DNA from: Gammaproteobacteria bacterium
GTDB taxonomy: Bacteria > Pseudomonadota > Gammaproteobacteria > Burkholderiales > Burkholderiaceae_C
Direction: 5' to 3'
DNA: 64,000 nucleotides
NCBI GenBank assembly: GCA_018828125.1
Contig: JAHJWB010000009.1
Location: forward strand, 1 to 64,000
In this document: positions 54,582 to 64,000 of the stretch, piece after piece
Layout: every line of letters begins with the position of its first letter
Numbering within the stretch: the first letter of the stretch is position 1
Notes under the pieces: model-generated
What the model saw: the letters and a program-made list of their open reading frames with translations, nothing else
What the model was told of the DNA's origin: nothing
The model's database searches: none
Made by a program: the position numbers and the translations under genes

Positions 54582-57050
54582 ATGGATGTTTTGCAACCGG
54601 GCGAGCGAAGCTCTGTGCCAATGACATTGCGGTTGACCTGGCCGTTCATCACGATGGTGCTGGTCCTGGCTATCTGTGCCACTGCCAGCCTGCATGTCCT
54701 ATCTACTGTGCGTGCGTTTGTCGCGGGCGAAAGCCTGTGGACCAAGGGACAGAAGGACGCCATCTATTTCCTCAGCGAGTACGCCACCAACGGCTCGCCC
54801 CAGTCCTTCAAGGGGTTCACGCGTGCCATGGAAATCCCACTGGGCGACCGTGCAGCGCGACTGGCCCTGGAGGCAACCCAAGTGCAGACGGATCTGGCGC
54901 GCGAAGGCTTTCTACGCGGTGGCAACCACCCCGATGACATTGATAGCCTGATCTGGCTGCTGCGCTATTTCCATCACTTTGATCTGGTGAAAAAGCCCGT
55001 GGACCAATGGCTGGTAGGGGACAAATACATCCTTGCGCTGGGCGCACTCGCACACGAAATCCACCAGACGACAACCGCTGGCACCGTGGACGCACCCACC
55101 CGCCAACGCTGGCTGAACACCATCGGCGAGATCAATGCAGGCGTGACCCCGGCGGCCCGGAACTTCAGCGAGGCCCTCGGCGAAAGCTCGCGCCACATCG
55201 TGCTCCTGCTCATGTGGACCAACATGGGCATGGCTCTCGGCTTGATCCTTCTGACCCTGTGGCACACCCGCACATTGCTAGCCCAGCGCCAGAACGCAGA
55301 ACGCGCTCTGGAGGCCGAACGAGAGCAGGCGCGCACCACACTGGCAGCCATTGGCGACGCCGTGGTGACGACCAACACCCGCGGCGAGGTCACTTACGTG
55401 AACCCTGCAGCAGAAACCTTGCTGGCCCGCCCAGCTTCCCAGGCAACCGGGCAACCACTGGCGCAGTTGCTGGTCTTTGAGGTTAGTGCGCCGCCTCTAT
55501 CTGCCGACGCCATGGTGCAGTCGCTGCTGCAGAACGATGGTGCCGCTAAGGGCAACATCCATCGCACGCTGGTGCGCCCGGACCAGAGCATCGTTCCGGT
55601 CCGGCTGGTGGGTTCGCCCATCCGGCACCGGGGTGTGGTAACCGGGGCAGTGCTGGCGCTACATGACGTCACACGCGAGCAGAAATATGTCGAACAGCTC
55701 TCGTGGCAGGCCAGCCACGATGCTCTGACGGGCCTCGTGAACCGCCGCGAATTCGAGCACAGGCTCGACGCCCTGCTCAGCCAGCCGCGCCAGCCGGGCC
55801 GCGAAGGTTCTTTGCTCTATGTGGACATGGACCAGTTCAAGCTCATCAACGACACCTGTGGCCACCAGGCAGGTGACGAAATGCTACGCGAGGTCTGCCG
55901 CGTGCTGCAAAGCCACCTGCGCGAAGGCGACACGCTGGCGCGGCTGGGCGGGGACGAATTCGGCATCCTGCTCAAGGACTGCCCCGTCGGCCCGTCTGCA
56001 CGCATTGCAGAGCAATTGCGCCAGGCTGGCCAGGACCTGCGCCTGGCCTGGGAAGGCCAGCTGCTCACCACAGGCCTCAGCATCGGCATGGTGCAGCTCA
56101 TCCCTGCGCTCACCTCCATCCAGGAAGCCATGCGCGTGGCCGACATGGCCTGCTACCGCGCCAAGGAAGGTGGGCGCAACCGGGTGTTCCTCTACGAGCC
56201 CGAAGATATTGAAATGACCCGGCGGGAAGGCGAAATGGACTGGGTGAGACGCCTGCGGCTGGCCCTGGAGCACAACCGCTTTCAGCTGCATGCACAGGCC
56301 ATCCGCGCGCTGCAAGGCGCTGGGGAAGAAGGCCTGCACATGGAGGTACTGCTGCGCCTGCGCGAGGAAGAAGGGGGCCAACTGGTGGCGCCCGGCACCT
56401 TCATTCCTGCCGCCGAGCACTACGGGATGATGCCGTCCATCGACCGCTGGGTGATCCGGCACACGCTGCAGGCGCTGGCGCAGCACTTGCGCACCCCCGG
56501 AGCCCTGCCGCTACACACCTGCGCCATCAACCTGTCGGGCGCCAGCCTGGGTGATGACAGCCTGCTCAAGTTCATCCGCACCGCGCTCACCGAATCCGGG
56601 GTGGCGCCAGCGCTGCTGTGCTTCGAGATCACCGAAACCAGCGCCATATCGCACCTGCCCAACGCGGTGCGCCTGATGAAAGAGCTGCAGCACCTGGGCT
56701 GCCGGTTTGCGCTGGACGACTTCGGCGCCGGGATGTCGTCGTTCACCTACCTCAAGCACTTGCCCGTGCACTATCTCAAGATCGACGGAGCGTTCGTCAA
56801 GGACCTGCTGAACGACCCAACCAGCCGAGCCATGGTTGAAATGGTGCACCGCATCGGCCAAGTGATGGGCAAACAGACCATTGCAGAGTTTGCGGAGTCC
56901 CACGCCATCGTGGACGCATTGCAGCTCATCGGCGTGGACTACGCCCAGGGCTACGCGGTGGCAAAGCCTGTCCCGCTGGACCAGTGCCTGGGCACGGCGG
57001 CAACTGCGGTGCCTTGGACGCACCCCGCAGCCACCCCAGGCGCTGGCTGA
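54582..57050 (+). CDS. Membrane PAS-GGDEF-EAL cyclic-di-GMP protein
   Basis: A protein of about 822 aa. Membrane helices near 14-36 and 203-225 bracket a periplasmic domain. A PAS domain (EREQARTTLAAIGDAVVTTNTRGE) follows, then GGDEF (RLGGDEFGILL, intact) with an RxxD inhibitory site five residues before it (REGDTLARLGGDEF), then EAL with EVLLR replacing EALLR and conserved DDFGAGMSSFTYLKHLP. Both synthase and phosphodiesterase motifs look functional, so net activity cannot be predicted. The start at 54582 follows GAGGGAG; a GTG at 54558 is possible. Its 3' end overlaps the convergent exporter gene by 125 bp. Confidence 0.93.
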   Translation: MDVLQPGERSSVPMTLRLTWPFITMVLVLAICATASLHVLSTVRAFVAGESLWTKGQKDAIYFLSEYATNGSPQSFKGFTRAMEIPLGDRAARLALEATQVQTDLAREGFLRGGNHPDDIDSLIWLLRYFHHFDLVKKPVDQWLVGDKYILALGALAHEIHQTTTAGTVDAPTRQRWLNTIGEINAGVTPAARNFSEALGESSRHIVLLLMWTNMGMALGLILLTLWHTRTLLAQRQNAERALEAEREQARTTLAAIGDAVVTTNTRGEVTYVNPAAETLLARPASQATGQPLAQLLVFEVSAPPLSADAMVQSLLQNDGAAKGNIHRTLVRPDQSIVPVRLVGSPIRHRGVVTGAVLALHDVTREQKYVEQLSWQASHDALTGLVNRREFEHRLDALLSQPRQPGREGSLLYVDMDQFKLINDTCGHQAGDEMLREVCRVLQSHLREGDTLARLGGDEFGILLKDCPVGPSARIAEQLRQAGQDLRLAWEGQLLTTGLSIGMVQLIPALTSIQEAMRVADMACYRAKEGGRNRVFLYEPEDIEMTRREGEMDWVRRLRLALEHNRFQLHAQAIRALQGAGEEGLHMEVLLRLREEEGGQLVAPGTFIPAAEHYGMMPSIDRWVIRHTLQALAQHLRTPGALPLHTCAINLSGASLGDDSLLKFIRTALTESGVAPALLCFEITETSAISHLPNAVRLMKELQHLGCRFALDDFGAGMSSFTYLKHLPVHYLKIDGAFVKDLLNDPTSRAMVEMVHRIGQVMGKQTIAEFAESHAIVDALQLIGVDYAQGYAVAKPVPLDQCLGTAATAVPWTHPAATPGAG

Positions 57051-58077
57051 CCGCGCCGCTCGCCAGCACCACGCCGGGTACGACCAGCGCCAGCGCCACC
57101 CACCCGCCCTCAAGCGATTCTTCCAACAACCACGCCGCACCCAGCGCAGTAGATACCGGCACCAGCGCCGCAGACAGTGCCGCACGGGCCGCGCCCAGCC
57201 GTGCAATCGCCGCCGAATAGACCACCAGGCCCAGCACACCGGCCATCACCCCTTGCCCGAAGGCCTGAAGAGCCACGTCCCGCCAGGGCGCGGACACCAG
57301 CCGCGGAGCGCCCCACACCAGCACCACGGGCAGCAGCGCCACGGCAGACCCCAAATTCACCAGCGCAGCCCCCTGCCACGGCGACAGGCCGCAGCCGCGA
57401 AACGCCAGCGTGTACACCGCCCACATCACTGCAGCCAGCACAAAGAGCAGGTCGCCCCGCCAGGCAGCGAGGCCGTCGTGCCACACCCCCACGCCCAGCG
57501 TTGTCACTCCAGCCAACATCAGCACAAACCCCAACACGCGCCCCCGCCCCGGCCGGTCGCCCAGCAACGCCCAACCGCCCAGTGCCACGAACAGCGGCAT
57601 GCAGCCCGCCATGAAAATACCCATATGGGCGGCGGGCGCCCACTGCACCCCCGCCAGCACCACCAGCCCAAAAGGCAGTCCGCCACACAGCACCAGCAAC
57701 ACCAGCCGGGCCACGGAGACAGACGGGGGCCAGCAGCTCCGCCGACACCACAGTGGCGCCAGCAAAAGCGCGGGCACGGCATAGCGCAGCACCGCCAATT
57801 CCACCGGCCCGAGCGACGTGGTTACTCCGTGGCGAGAAACGATCTGCCAGCCGCTTCCAATGAGCGCTGCTGCAAGAGCGGCCAGCACACCCAATGCCAG
57901 GGAAGACCGATTGTCCGGAGCATCAATAGCATCCACAACCCTAGTCTGCGGCGGGCCGGAGACCGCGTACGGGTGCGTTGTCAGGCCCTGATCTGGAACG
58001 GCAGGCAGGGCGTTGTCAGTATGAGCAGTCCCAGTATGGATAGAAGCCGGACGGGTGGAACACGGTGAAGATGTCAT
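56926..58077 (-). CDS. EamA/DMT-family membrane exporter
   Basis: A 383-aa member of the drug/metabolite transporter superfamily with ten hydrophobic segments in two EamA repeats (LALGVLAALAAALIGSGWQIV onward, and GDLLFVLAAVMWAVYTLAFR onward). It probably exports a small metabolite. About 50 residues at the N-terminus precede the first helix without family character, so the true start may lie downstream, for example at a GTG near the residues VVDAID. The C-terminal 40 residues are a Pro/Arg-rich tail encoded antisense to the GGDEF/EAL gene. It may be cotranscribed with the AraC regulator upstream. Confidence 0.85.
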   Translation of the reverse strand: MTSSPCSTRPASIHTGTAHTDNALPAVPDQGLTTHPYAVSGPPQTRVVDAIDAPDNRSSLALGVLAALAAALIGSGWQIVSRHGVTTSLGPVELAVLRYAVPALLLAPLWCRRSCWPPSVSVARLVLLVLCGGLPFGLVVLAGVQWAPAAHMGIFMAGCMPLFVALGGWALLGDRPGRGRVLGFVLMLAGVTTLGVGVWHDGLAAWRGDLLFVLAAVMWAVYTLAFRGCGLSPWQGAALVNLGSAVALLPVVLVWGAPRLVSAPWRDVALQAFGQGVMAGVLGLVVYSAAIARLGAARAALSAALVPVSTALGAAWLLEESLEGGWVALALVVPGVVLASGAVSQRLGWLRGASKAPQLPPCPGTGPAGQALPPRSPGRSPRR

Positions 58078-58157
58078 GGGCAACAGTCTCTTGCCCAAAG
58101 CCACCCCGGGCTATCAAATTCCTGCGGCGTTGGACATCAGACGAGCCGCCCAAGCGC

Positions 58158-58997
58158 TCAGCAGCCTTTCAGCGCTGCCCTCGCCTGCCCCAGCGTGACA
58201 CCCACTTCCCTCCGGAACACTGCGCCCAGATGGCTCTGGCTGCAGTACCCCAGGTCGTGCGCCAGCGCCGCCAGGTCTGCCTCTCCCGCCTCCAGCCGCT
58301 GCAGGGCGGAGGCCATGCGCAGGCGCTGACGGTAGCTGTGCAAGCTCTGGCCCAGATGCCGGCTGAACAGGTGTGCCAGGTGAAAGATAGAGCAGCCGGC
58401 CACATCTGCCGCATCGCCCAGTGACCAGCGCTCGCCAGATGCTGCATGTACTTGCTGCGCCATGAATCTCCGGGCACGGGCCACGGCGGGGGGAGAGCTC
58501 GGCACCTGCGCAGGCTGCGATGCTGTGGGAGTGTGCGGCGCACCGGGCCCCAGCACGGCATGCAAGGTTTGGGGGGCGCCGTCAGTCGCTGCCACCTTGC
58601 CTTGGTGTTGAGCGAGAGAACTGCCGAGGCTGCGCCAGTGCGCGCGCAACTGCCACATGTCACGCGGCGAGAGCGTGCGCACCTGCAGCCCGGCCAGCCA
58701 CGCTGTGCGGTGCTGCGCAGCACCGCAATGCGCGCAGACCACGATGCTGGTCTGCCCCGTGGGCTGCAAAGGGCGCATCCGGTAAGGCACACGCTGCGGC
58801 AGGCCCAGGGCGGTCAATCCATCAAGCAGAACAACGACGCCCGCCAGCTGGAACTCCAGCAGGCCGTCCGTGGGCACCACCCAGCGCCCGGATGCGGCTT
58901 CATAGGTCGCGCTCCACTGCACCGGAGCAGCATGTTTGCGCACCCGCTCTATGGTCCAGACCGCGTCCGCGTGCAACAAGGTACGCTGCTGGGGCAT
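58158..58997 (-). CDS. AraC-family transcriptional regulator
   Basis: A 279-aa regulator with an N-terminal sensing part and C-terminal AraC double helix-turn-helix (WSLGDAADVAGCSIFHLAHLFSRHLGQSLHSYRQRLRM, second helix DLAALAHDLGYCSQSHLGAVFRREVG). The N-terminal part contains CAHCGAAQHRT, a possible metal- or redox-sensitive CxxC. It lies 80 bp upstream of the DMT exporter on the same strand and may regulate it. Confidence 0.88.
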   Translation of the reverse strand: MPQQRTLLHADAVWTIERVRKHAAPVQWSATYEAASGRWVVPTDGLLEFQLAGVVVLLDGLTALGLPQRVPYRMRPLQPTGQTSIVVCAHCGAAQHRTAWLAGLQVRTLSPRDMWQLRAHWRSLGSSLAQHQGKVAATDGAPQTLHAVLGPGAPHTPTASQPAQVPSSPPAVARARRFMAQQVHAASGERWSLGDAADVAGCSIFHLAHLFSRHLGQSLHSYRQRLRMASALQRLEAGEADLAALAHDLGYCSQSHLGAVFRREVGVTLGQARAALKGC

Positions 58998-59069
58998 GGG
59001 CTGGCCGTGGAGGAGACCGACGCTGTAACGGCGTTACAGGGAAGACATCAAGCAGCACGGCCCGCGGGC

Positions 59070-61505
<2,436 letters not shown>

Positions 61506-61668
61506 GCAAAGGGGTTCGCGGCCGGCCCCTGTGTGATGAGGGCCTCGTGGGGCGGCTGTGGTGGTTAACCCGCGATTTTACGGCCGCTGGCCGTTTTTGT
61601 CGCTCTTTGTGGGTTGCCCTTGCATGAGGGAGGTCTTGACAATCCACCCAGCATATACTTGCCAAAGT

Positions 61669-61678
61669 CAATTAATTG
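61669..61678. promoter_or_regulatory. Palindrome in the MarR-GNAT leader
   Basis: The perfect 10-bp palindrome CAATTAATTG lies 16 bp before the chosen ATG of the MarR-GNAT gene. Upstream are TTGACA (61636-61641) and TATACT (61654-61659), but with only 12 bp between them they do not make a normal sigma70 promoter. The palindrome is a candidate self-binding site. Confidence 0.35.
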
Positions 61679-61694
61679 CATGACAAAGGCATCT

Positions 61695-62666
61695 ATGAGC
61701 AATGTCACCAACGCCCCCAAAACGGCTGCCGCCATCCTGCCGCCACCGGCCAGCGCCGTGAAGGCGGTGCGCCGCTTCAACCGCTTCTTTACCCGCCGGG
61801 TGGGCGTGCTGGACCCTTACCTGGGCAGCAATCTGTCACTCACCGACGTGCGCGTGCTGTACGAACTGGCCCACCGCGAGGCGCCCGTGGCCAGTGAACT
61901 GGCGCGCGATCTGGGGCTGGACGGCGGCTACCTCAGCCGCGTGTTGCGCAGGTTTGAAACAGAGGGTTGGCTCACGCGCAGCGCCAATGCCAAGGACGCG
62001 CGCCAAAGCGTGCTCACCCTCACCACATCTGGTCGCGAGGTGTTCGAGCCGCTACAGCAGCGGTCCCGGGACGAGGCCGCGGCGTTGCTCGCCCCACTGC
62101 CCGCTGCGCGCCAGCAAGAACTGGTGGCCGCCATGGAGCGCATCGAGACCTTGCTGGACCCGGCCTCCGCCGCCGCAGCAGCCCCCCGCATCGCCGTACT
62201 GCGCGACCCAGTGCCTGGCGACCTCGGCTGGGTGGTGCAGCAACATGGCGAGATCTACTGGCGCGAATATGGCTGGGACAGTAGCTTTGAGGCGCTGGTC
62301 GCAGAGATCGCCGCGCAATTTCTGCGCAAGTTTCAGCCCGCATGGGAGCGTTGCTGGGTGGCCGAGCTGGACGGCGAACGCGTGGGCGCTGTGTTTGTGG
62401 TGCGCAAATCGACCACCACCGCCCAGCTGCGCATGCTAATCCTGTCGCCCAAGGCGCGTGGGCTGGGTCTGGGCGCGCGCCTGACGGACGAGTGCATCGC
62501 GTTTGCGCGTGCCAAAGGCTACAAAAAGATGGTGCTGTGGACGAACAGCTGCCTGACGGCTGCACGGGGTATCTACGCAAAGCGGGGTTTCAAACTGATA
62601 AAGTCCGAACCGTATGAAGGATTTGGCCAGCCATTGGTGGGAGAAACGTGGGAACTGAGGCTGTAG
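61695..62666 (+). CDS. MarR-type regulator fused to GNAT acetyltransferase
   Basis: A 323-aa fusion. Residues about 30-165 are a winged-helix MarR regulator (LTDVRVLYELAHREAPVASELARDLGLDGGYLSRVLRRFE). Residues about 175-323 are a GNAT acetyltransferase with the acetyl-CoA site LSPKARGLGLGARLTDECIAFA and YAKRGFKL. The start at 61695 follows AAAGG at good spacing; an ATG at 61680 is the alternative. This fusion is known in many bacteria, but the acetyl acceptor is unknown. It is divergent from ygiQ. Confidence 0.93.
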   Translation: MSNVTNAPKTAAAILPPPASAVKAVRRFNRFFTRRVGVLDPYLGSNLSLTDVRVLYELAHREAPVASELARDLGLDGGYLSRVLRRFETEGWLTRSANAKDARQSVLTLTTSGREVFEPLQQRSRDEAAALLAPLPAARQQELVAAMERIETLLDPASAAAAAPRIAVLRDPVPGDLGWVVQQHGEIYWREYGWDSSFEALVAEIAAQFLRKFQPAWERCWVAELDGERVGAVFVVRKSTTTAQLRMLILSPKARGLGLGARLTDECIAFARAKGYKKMVLWTNSCLTAARGIYAKRGFKLIKSEPYEGFGQPLVGETWELRL

Positions 62667-62752
62667 CGCAGGGGACTGCGCAGCAAAACTGCCCAGCGCG
62701 GGTGAGCCAGCGTCACGTTTTCCGCGCCCCCCTGCCAACATGGGCGGGCCAT

Positions 62753-62780
62753 AAAAAATGGTCCCGCAGGACCAATTTTG
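62753..62780 (+). terminator. Terminator after the MarR-GNAT gene
   Basis: Stem TGGTCC/GGACCA with loop CGCA is preceded by six A and followed by ATTTTG. It could act in both directions, between the MarR-GNAT gene and the convergent small ORF at 62823-63011. Confidence 0.65.
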
Positions 62781-62822
62781 TATGAAGGTGCGACGCCTAG
62801 CGGCGCATACGGGCTCCAGCCC

Positions 62823-63011
62823 TTACCACTCGCCCACTTCCCGCACACGCTGAGCCAAATCAAAAGGCTCTTCTTCTTCCGCTATTGTGTCCACCACGAG
62901 TGCAGGAGTCGCCAAGGCGGCCGCGACCGGGGCCCGCTGAGGCATAAAACGGCCAAACACATGGCTGGCAAGGGTTTCGTGCAAGGGGGCGGAAAACGGT
63001 GTGGCAAACAT
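62823..63011 (-). CDS. Small protein of 62 aa, unknown function
   Basis: A small ORF with a perfect ribosome site (AAGGA six bases before the ATG) giving MFATPFSAPLHETLASHVFGRF and ending EEEEPFDLAQRVREVGEW. The middle is Ala/Pro/Val-rich (APVAAALATPALVV) and the end acidic. It has no known domain and no clear signal peptide. The longer open frame through it to 63848 is antisense to the IMPACT-family gene and is rejected. It is a possible real small protein, supported mainly by the ribosome site. Confidence 0.55.
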   Translation of the reverse strand: MFATPFSAPLHETLASHVFGRFMPQRAPVAAALATPALVVDTIAEEEEPFDLAQRVREVGEW

Positions 63012-63227
63012 GGCAGTTCCTTTTCTGATGGCCTGAGTGCTTTTAAATAGATGGCAACAGCGTAGACCACCGCAACAAGCCTCCAGTGTAGGAACGGAAG
63101 CCTTTTTAAGGTGTGACAGAACGCACAAACAACACGGTTTTGTCATTAAGGGTGTGCCTGTTGCGACAAACGGTAGGGCGCACGCCACACATCGATCATG
63201 TTGGCGCCGCCGTAAACTCGTCGCCCC

Positions 63228-63830
63228 ATGCCCCACACCCTGGCCGCGCCCGCGCACAGCGAAGTCATCATCAAGAAAAGCCGTTTCATCGGCTGCGTAC
63301 AACCCATGGCCGACCGCGCCAGCGCCCAGGCAACGGTCGATGCGCTGTGGAAGCAGCACCCCGGCGCCGCCCACATCTGCTGGGCGCTGCTGGCGGGTGG
63401 CCAGTCGGCAGCGGTGGACGATGGCGAACCGGGCGGAACCGCAGGGCGGCCCATGCTCGATGTGCTGCGCCATCAGGACCTGGAGGGGGTTTTGGCCACA
63501 GTGGTGCGTTACTTTGGCGGCGTCAAGCTGGGGGCGGGTGGCCTGGTGCGCGCCTACACCGATACCGTCGCCCAGGCCCTGCTGACTGCCCAAAAAGTAA
63601 CCCTGCAGCGCATGAAAACGCTGCAATGCCATGTGCCCTACGCGCTGGAGGGCCTGCTGCGCCGCGAGATCGAAGCCACGGGCGCAGAACTGCTGAACGT
63701 GCAACACGGCACGCTGGTGGTACTGCAATTGCGCCTGCCCGAGACGCTGGCAACCGTCTTTGTGCAGCGCATCAACGACAGCGGCCAAGGGCGCGTGGGC
63801 TGGACTGACGCAGAAAATCTTTTGGCATGA
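63228..63830 (+). CDS. IMPACT/YigZ-family protein
   Basis: A 200-aa protein of the UPF0029/IMPACT family, recognised by the N-terminal EVIIKKSRFIGCVQPM, the block AVDDGEPGGTAGRPMLDVL and VVRYFGGVKLGAGGLVRAY, followed by a C-terminal EF-G domain V-like fold. Members may regulate translation or act on tRNA or protein processing; the function is not established. It is divergent from the 62-aa ORF. Confidence 0.93.
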   Translation: MPHTLAAPAHSEVIIKKSRFIGCVQPMADRASAQATVDALWKQHPGAAHICWALLAGGQSAAVDDGEPGGTAGRPMLDVLRHQDLEGVLATVVRYFGGVKLGAGGLVRAYTDTVAQALLTAQKVTLQRMKTLQCHVPYALEGLLRREIEATGAELLNVQHGTLVVLQLRLPETLATVFVQRINDSGQGRVGWTDAENLLA

Positions 63831-63948
63831 AAGCGCAATACCCTGCACTCGTCATGCTTACAAATGCCTCTGCGCCTACAAGCACTTTAAGGCTTGGCCT
63901 GCACACTGGCGGCTCACCTGATCTGGGTGGGATACGAGGAGACACCCG

Positions 63949-64000
63949 ATGAGCCAACCGCTCGACACCATCATCATCGGCGCTGGCACGGCCGGTTTGG
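63949..64000 (+). CDS. Start of an FAD-dependent oxidoreductase (cut by the window end)
   Basis: Only 17 codons are present: MSQPLDTIIIGAGTAGL. This is an FAD-binding GxGxxG motif at the very N-terminus, as in pyridine nucleotide-disulfide oxidoreductases such as dihydrolipoyl dehydrogenase. GAGGAG precedes the ATG. The exact family cannot be told without the rest. Confidence 0.8.
   Translation, partial: MSQPLDTIIIGAGTAGL

Noticed and set aside
62823-63848. A 341-codon minus-strand frame covering the 62-aa ORF
   Set aside because: Most of it is antisense to the IMPACT-family gene. Only the short part with its own ribosome site was kept.

Overview
The window looks like a chromosomal segment of a Comamonadaceae betaproteobacterium, most like Acidovorax and its relatives. 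DNA is GC-rich. It carries the isc-hscBA-fdx operon in betaproteobacterial form, a pyruvate dehydrogenase E3 with its own lipoyl domain, and several copies of an imperfect palindrome of about 50 bp (GATAGCTGCTAGCGCTT..AAGCGC..GAGGCCAA) that I know from this family. The genus is inference; no 16S rRNA gene is present.

Layout. 0.2-8.2 kb: a catabolic cluster with a LacI-type regulator divergent from a complete polar-amino-acid-type ABC importer, a VOC enzyme, a RuBisCO-like protein and a DUF1537-family sugar-acid kinase. 8.3-9.6 kb: decayed DNA, with a DUF4239 membrane protein gene broken by a frameshift and a stop codon, and an IS630-type transposase remnant. 9.6-12.4 kb: a DUF4034/Sel1-repeat protein and a zinc-ribbon/RDD/pilin-like fusion. 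12.6-20.6 kb: a FadE-type acyl-CoA dehydrogenase, a CBS-pair protein, a chemoreceptor with a C-terminal solute-binding domain, and a LysR regulator divergent from an AhpD-like protein and a beta-hydroxyacid dehydrogenase. 20.7-30.4 kb: aceE-aceF-lpdA, divergent from a PAS histidine kinase and FixJ-like regulator pair. 30.4-39.5 kb: housekeeping genes (folD, prlC, rpiA, pyrD), a yqjD-yqjE-yqjK-like trio and an FAD oxidoreductase coupled to a histone-deacetylase-like amidohydrolase. 39.7-46.2 kb: two identical tRNA-Val genes and iscR-iscS-iscU-iscA-hscB-hscA-fdx-dnaQ. 46.5-64 kb: uvrB, an aromatic/aspartate aminotransferase, a nucleotidyltransferase-like protein, ygiD, a short CoA-transferase, a CSD-DUF1294 protein, a GGDEF/EAL protein, a DMT exporter, an AraC regulator, ygiQ, a MarR-GNAT fusion, a 62-codon ORF, an IMPACT-family protein and the start of a flavoprotein.

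Functional reading. The first cluster has the parts of a self-contained uptake and catabolism pathway for a carboxylated substrate: binding protein and permeases import it, the DUF1537 enzyme would phosphorylate it, and the RuBisCO-like protein would act on a phosphorylated 3-keto acid. The true substrate cannot be read from the sequence. The second notable theme is the family-specific palindrome. It occurs between genes, and related sequence also lies in frame inside lpdA, hscA and ygiQ, where it encodes linker or loop residues. The isc operon contains a strong terminator-like hairpin between iscA and hscB and ends with dnaQ coupled to fdx.
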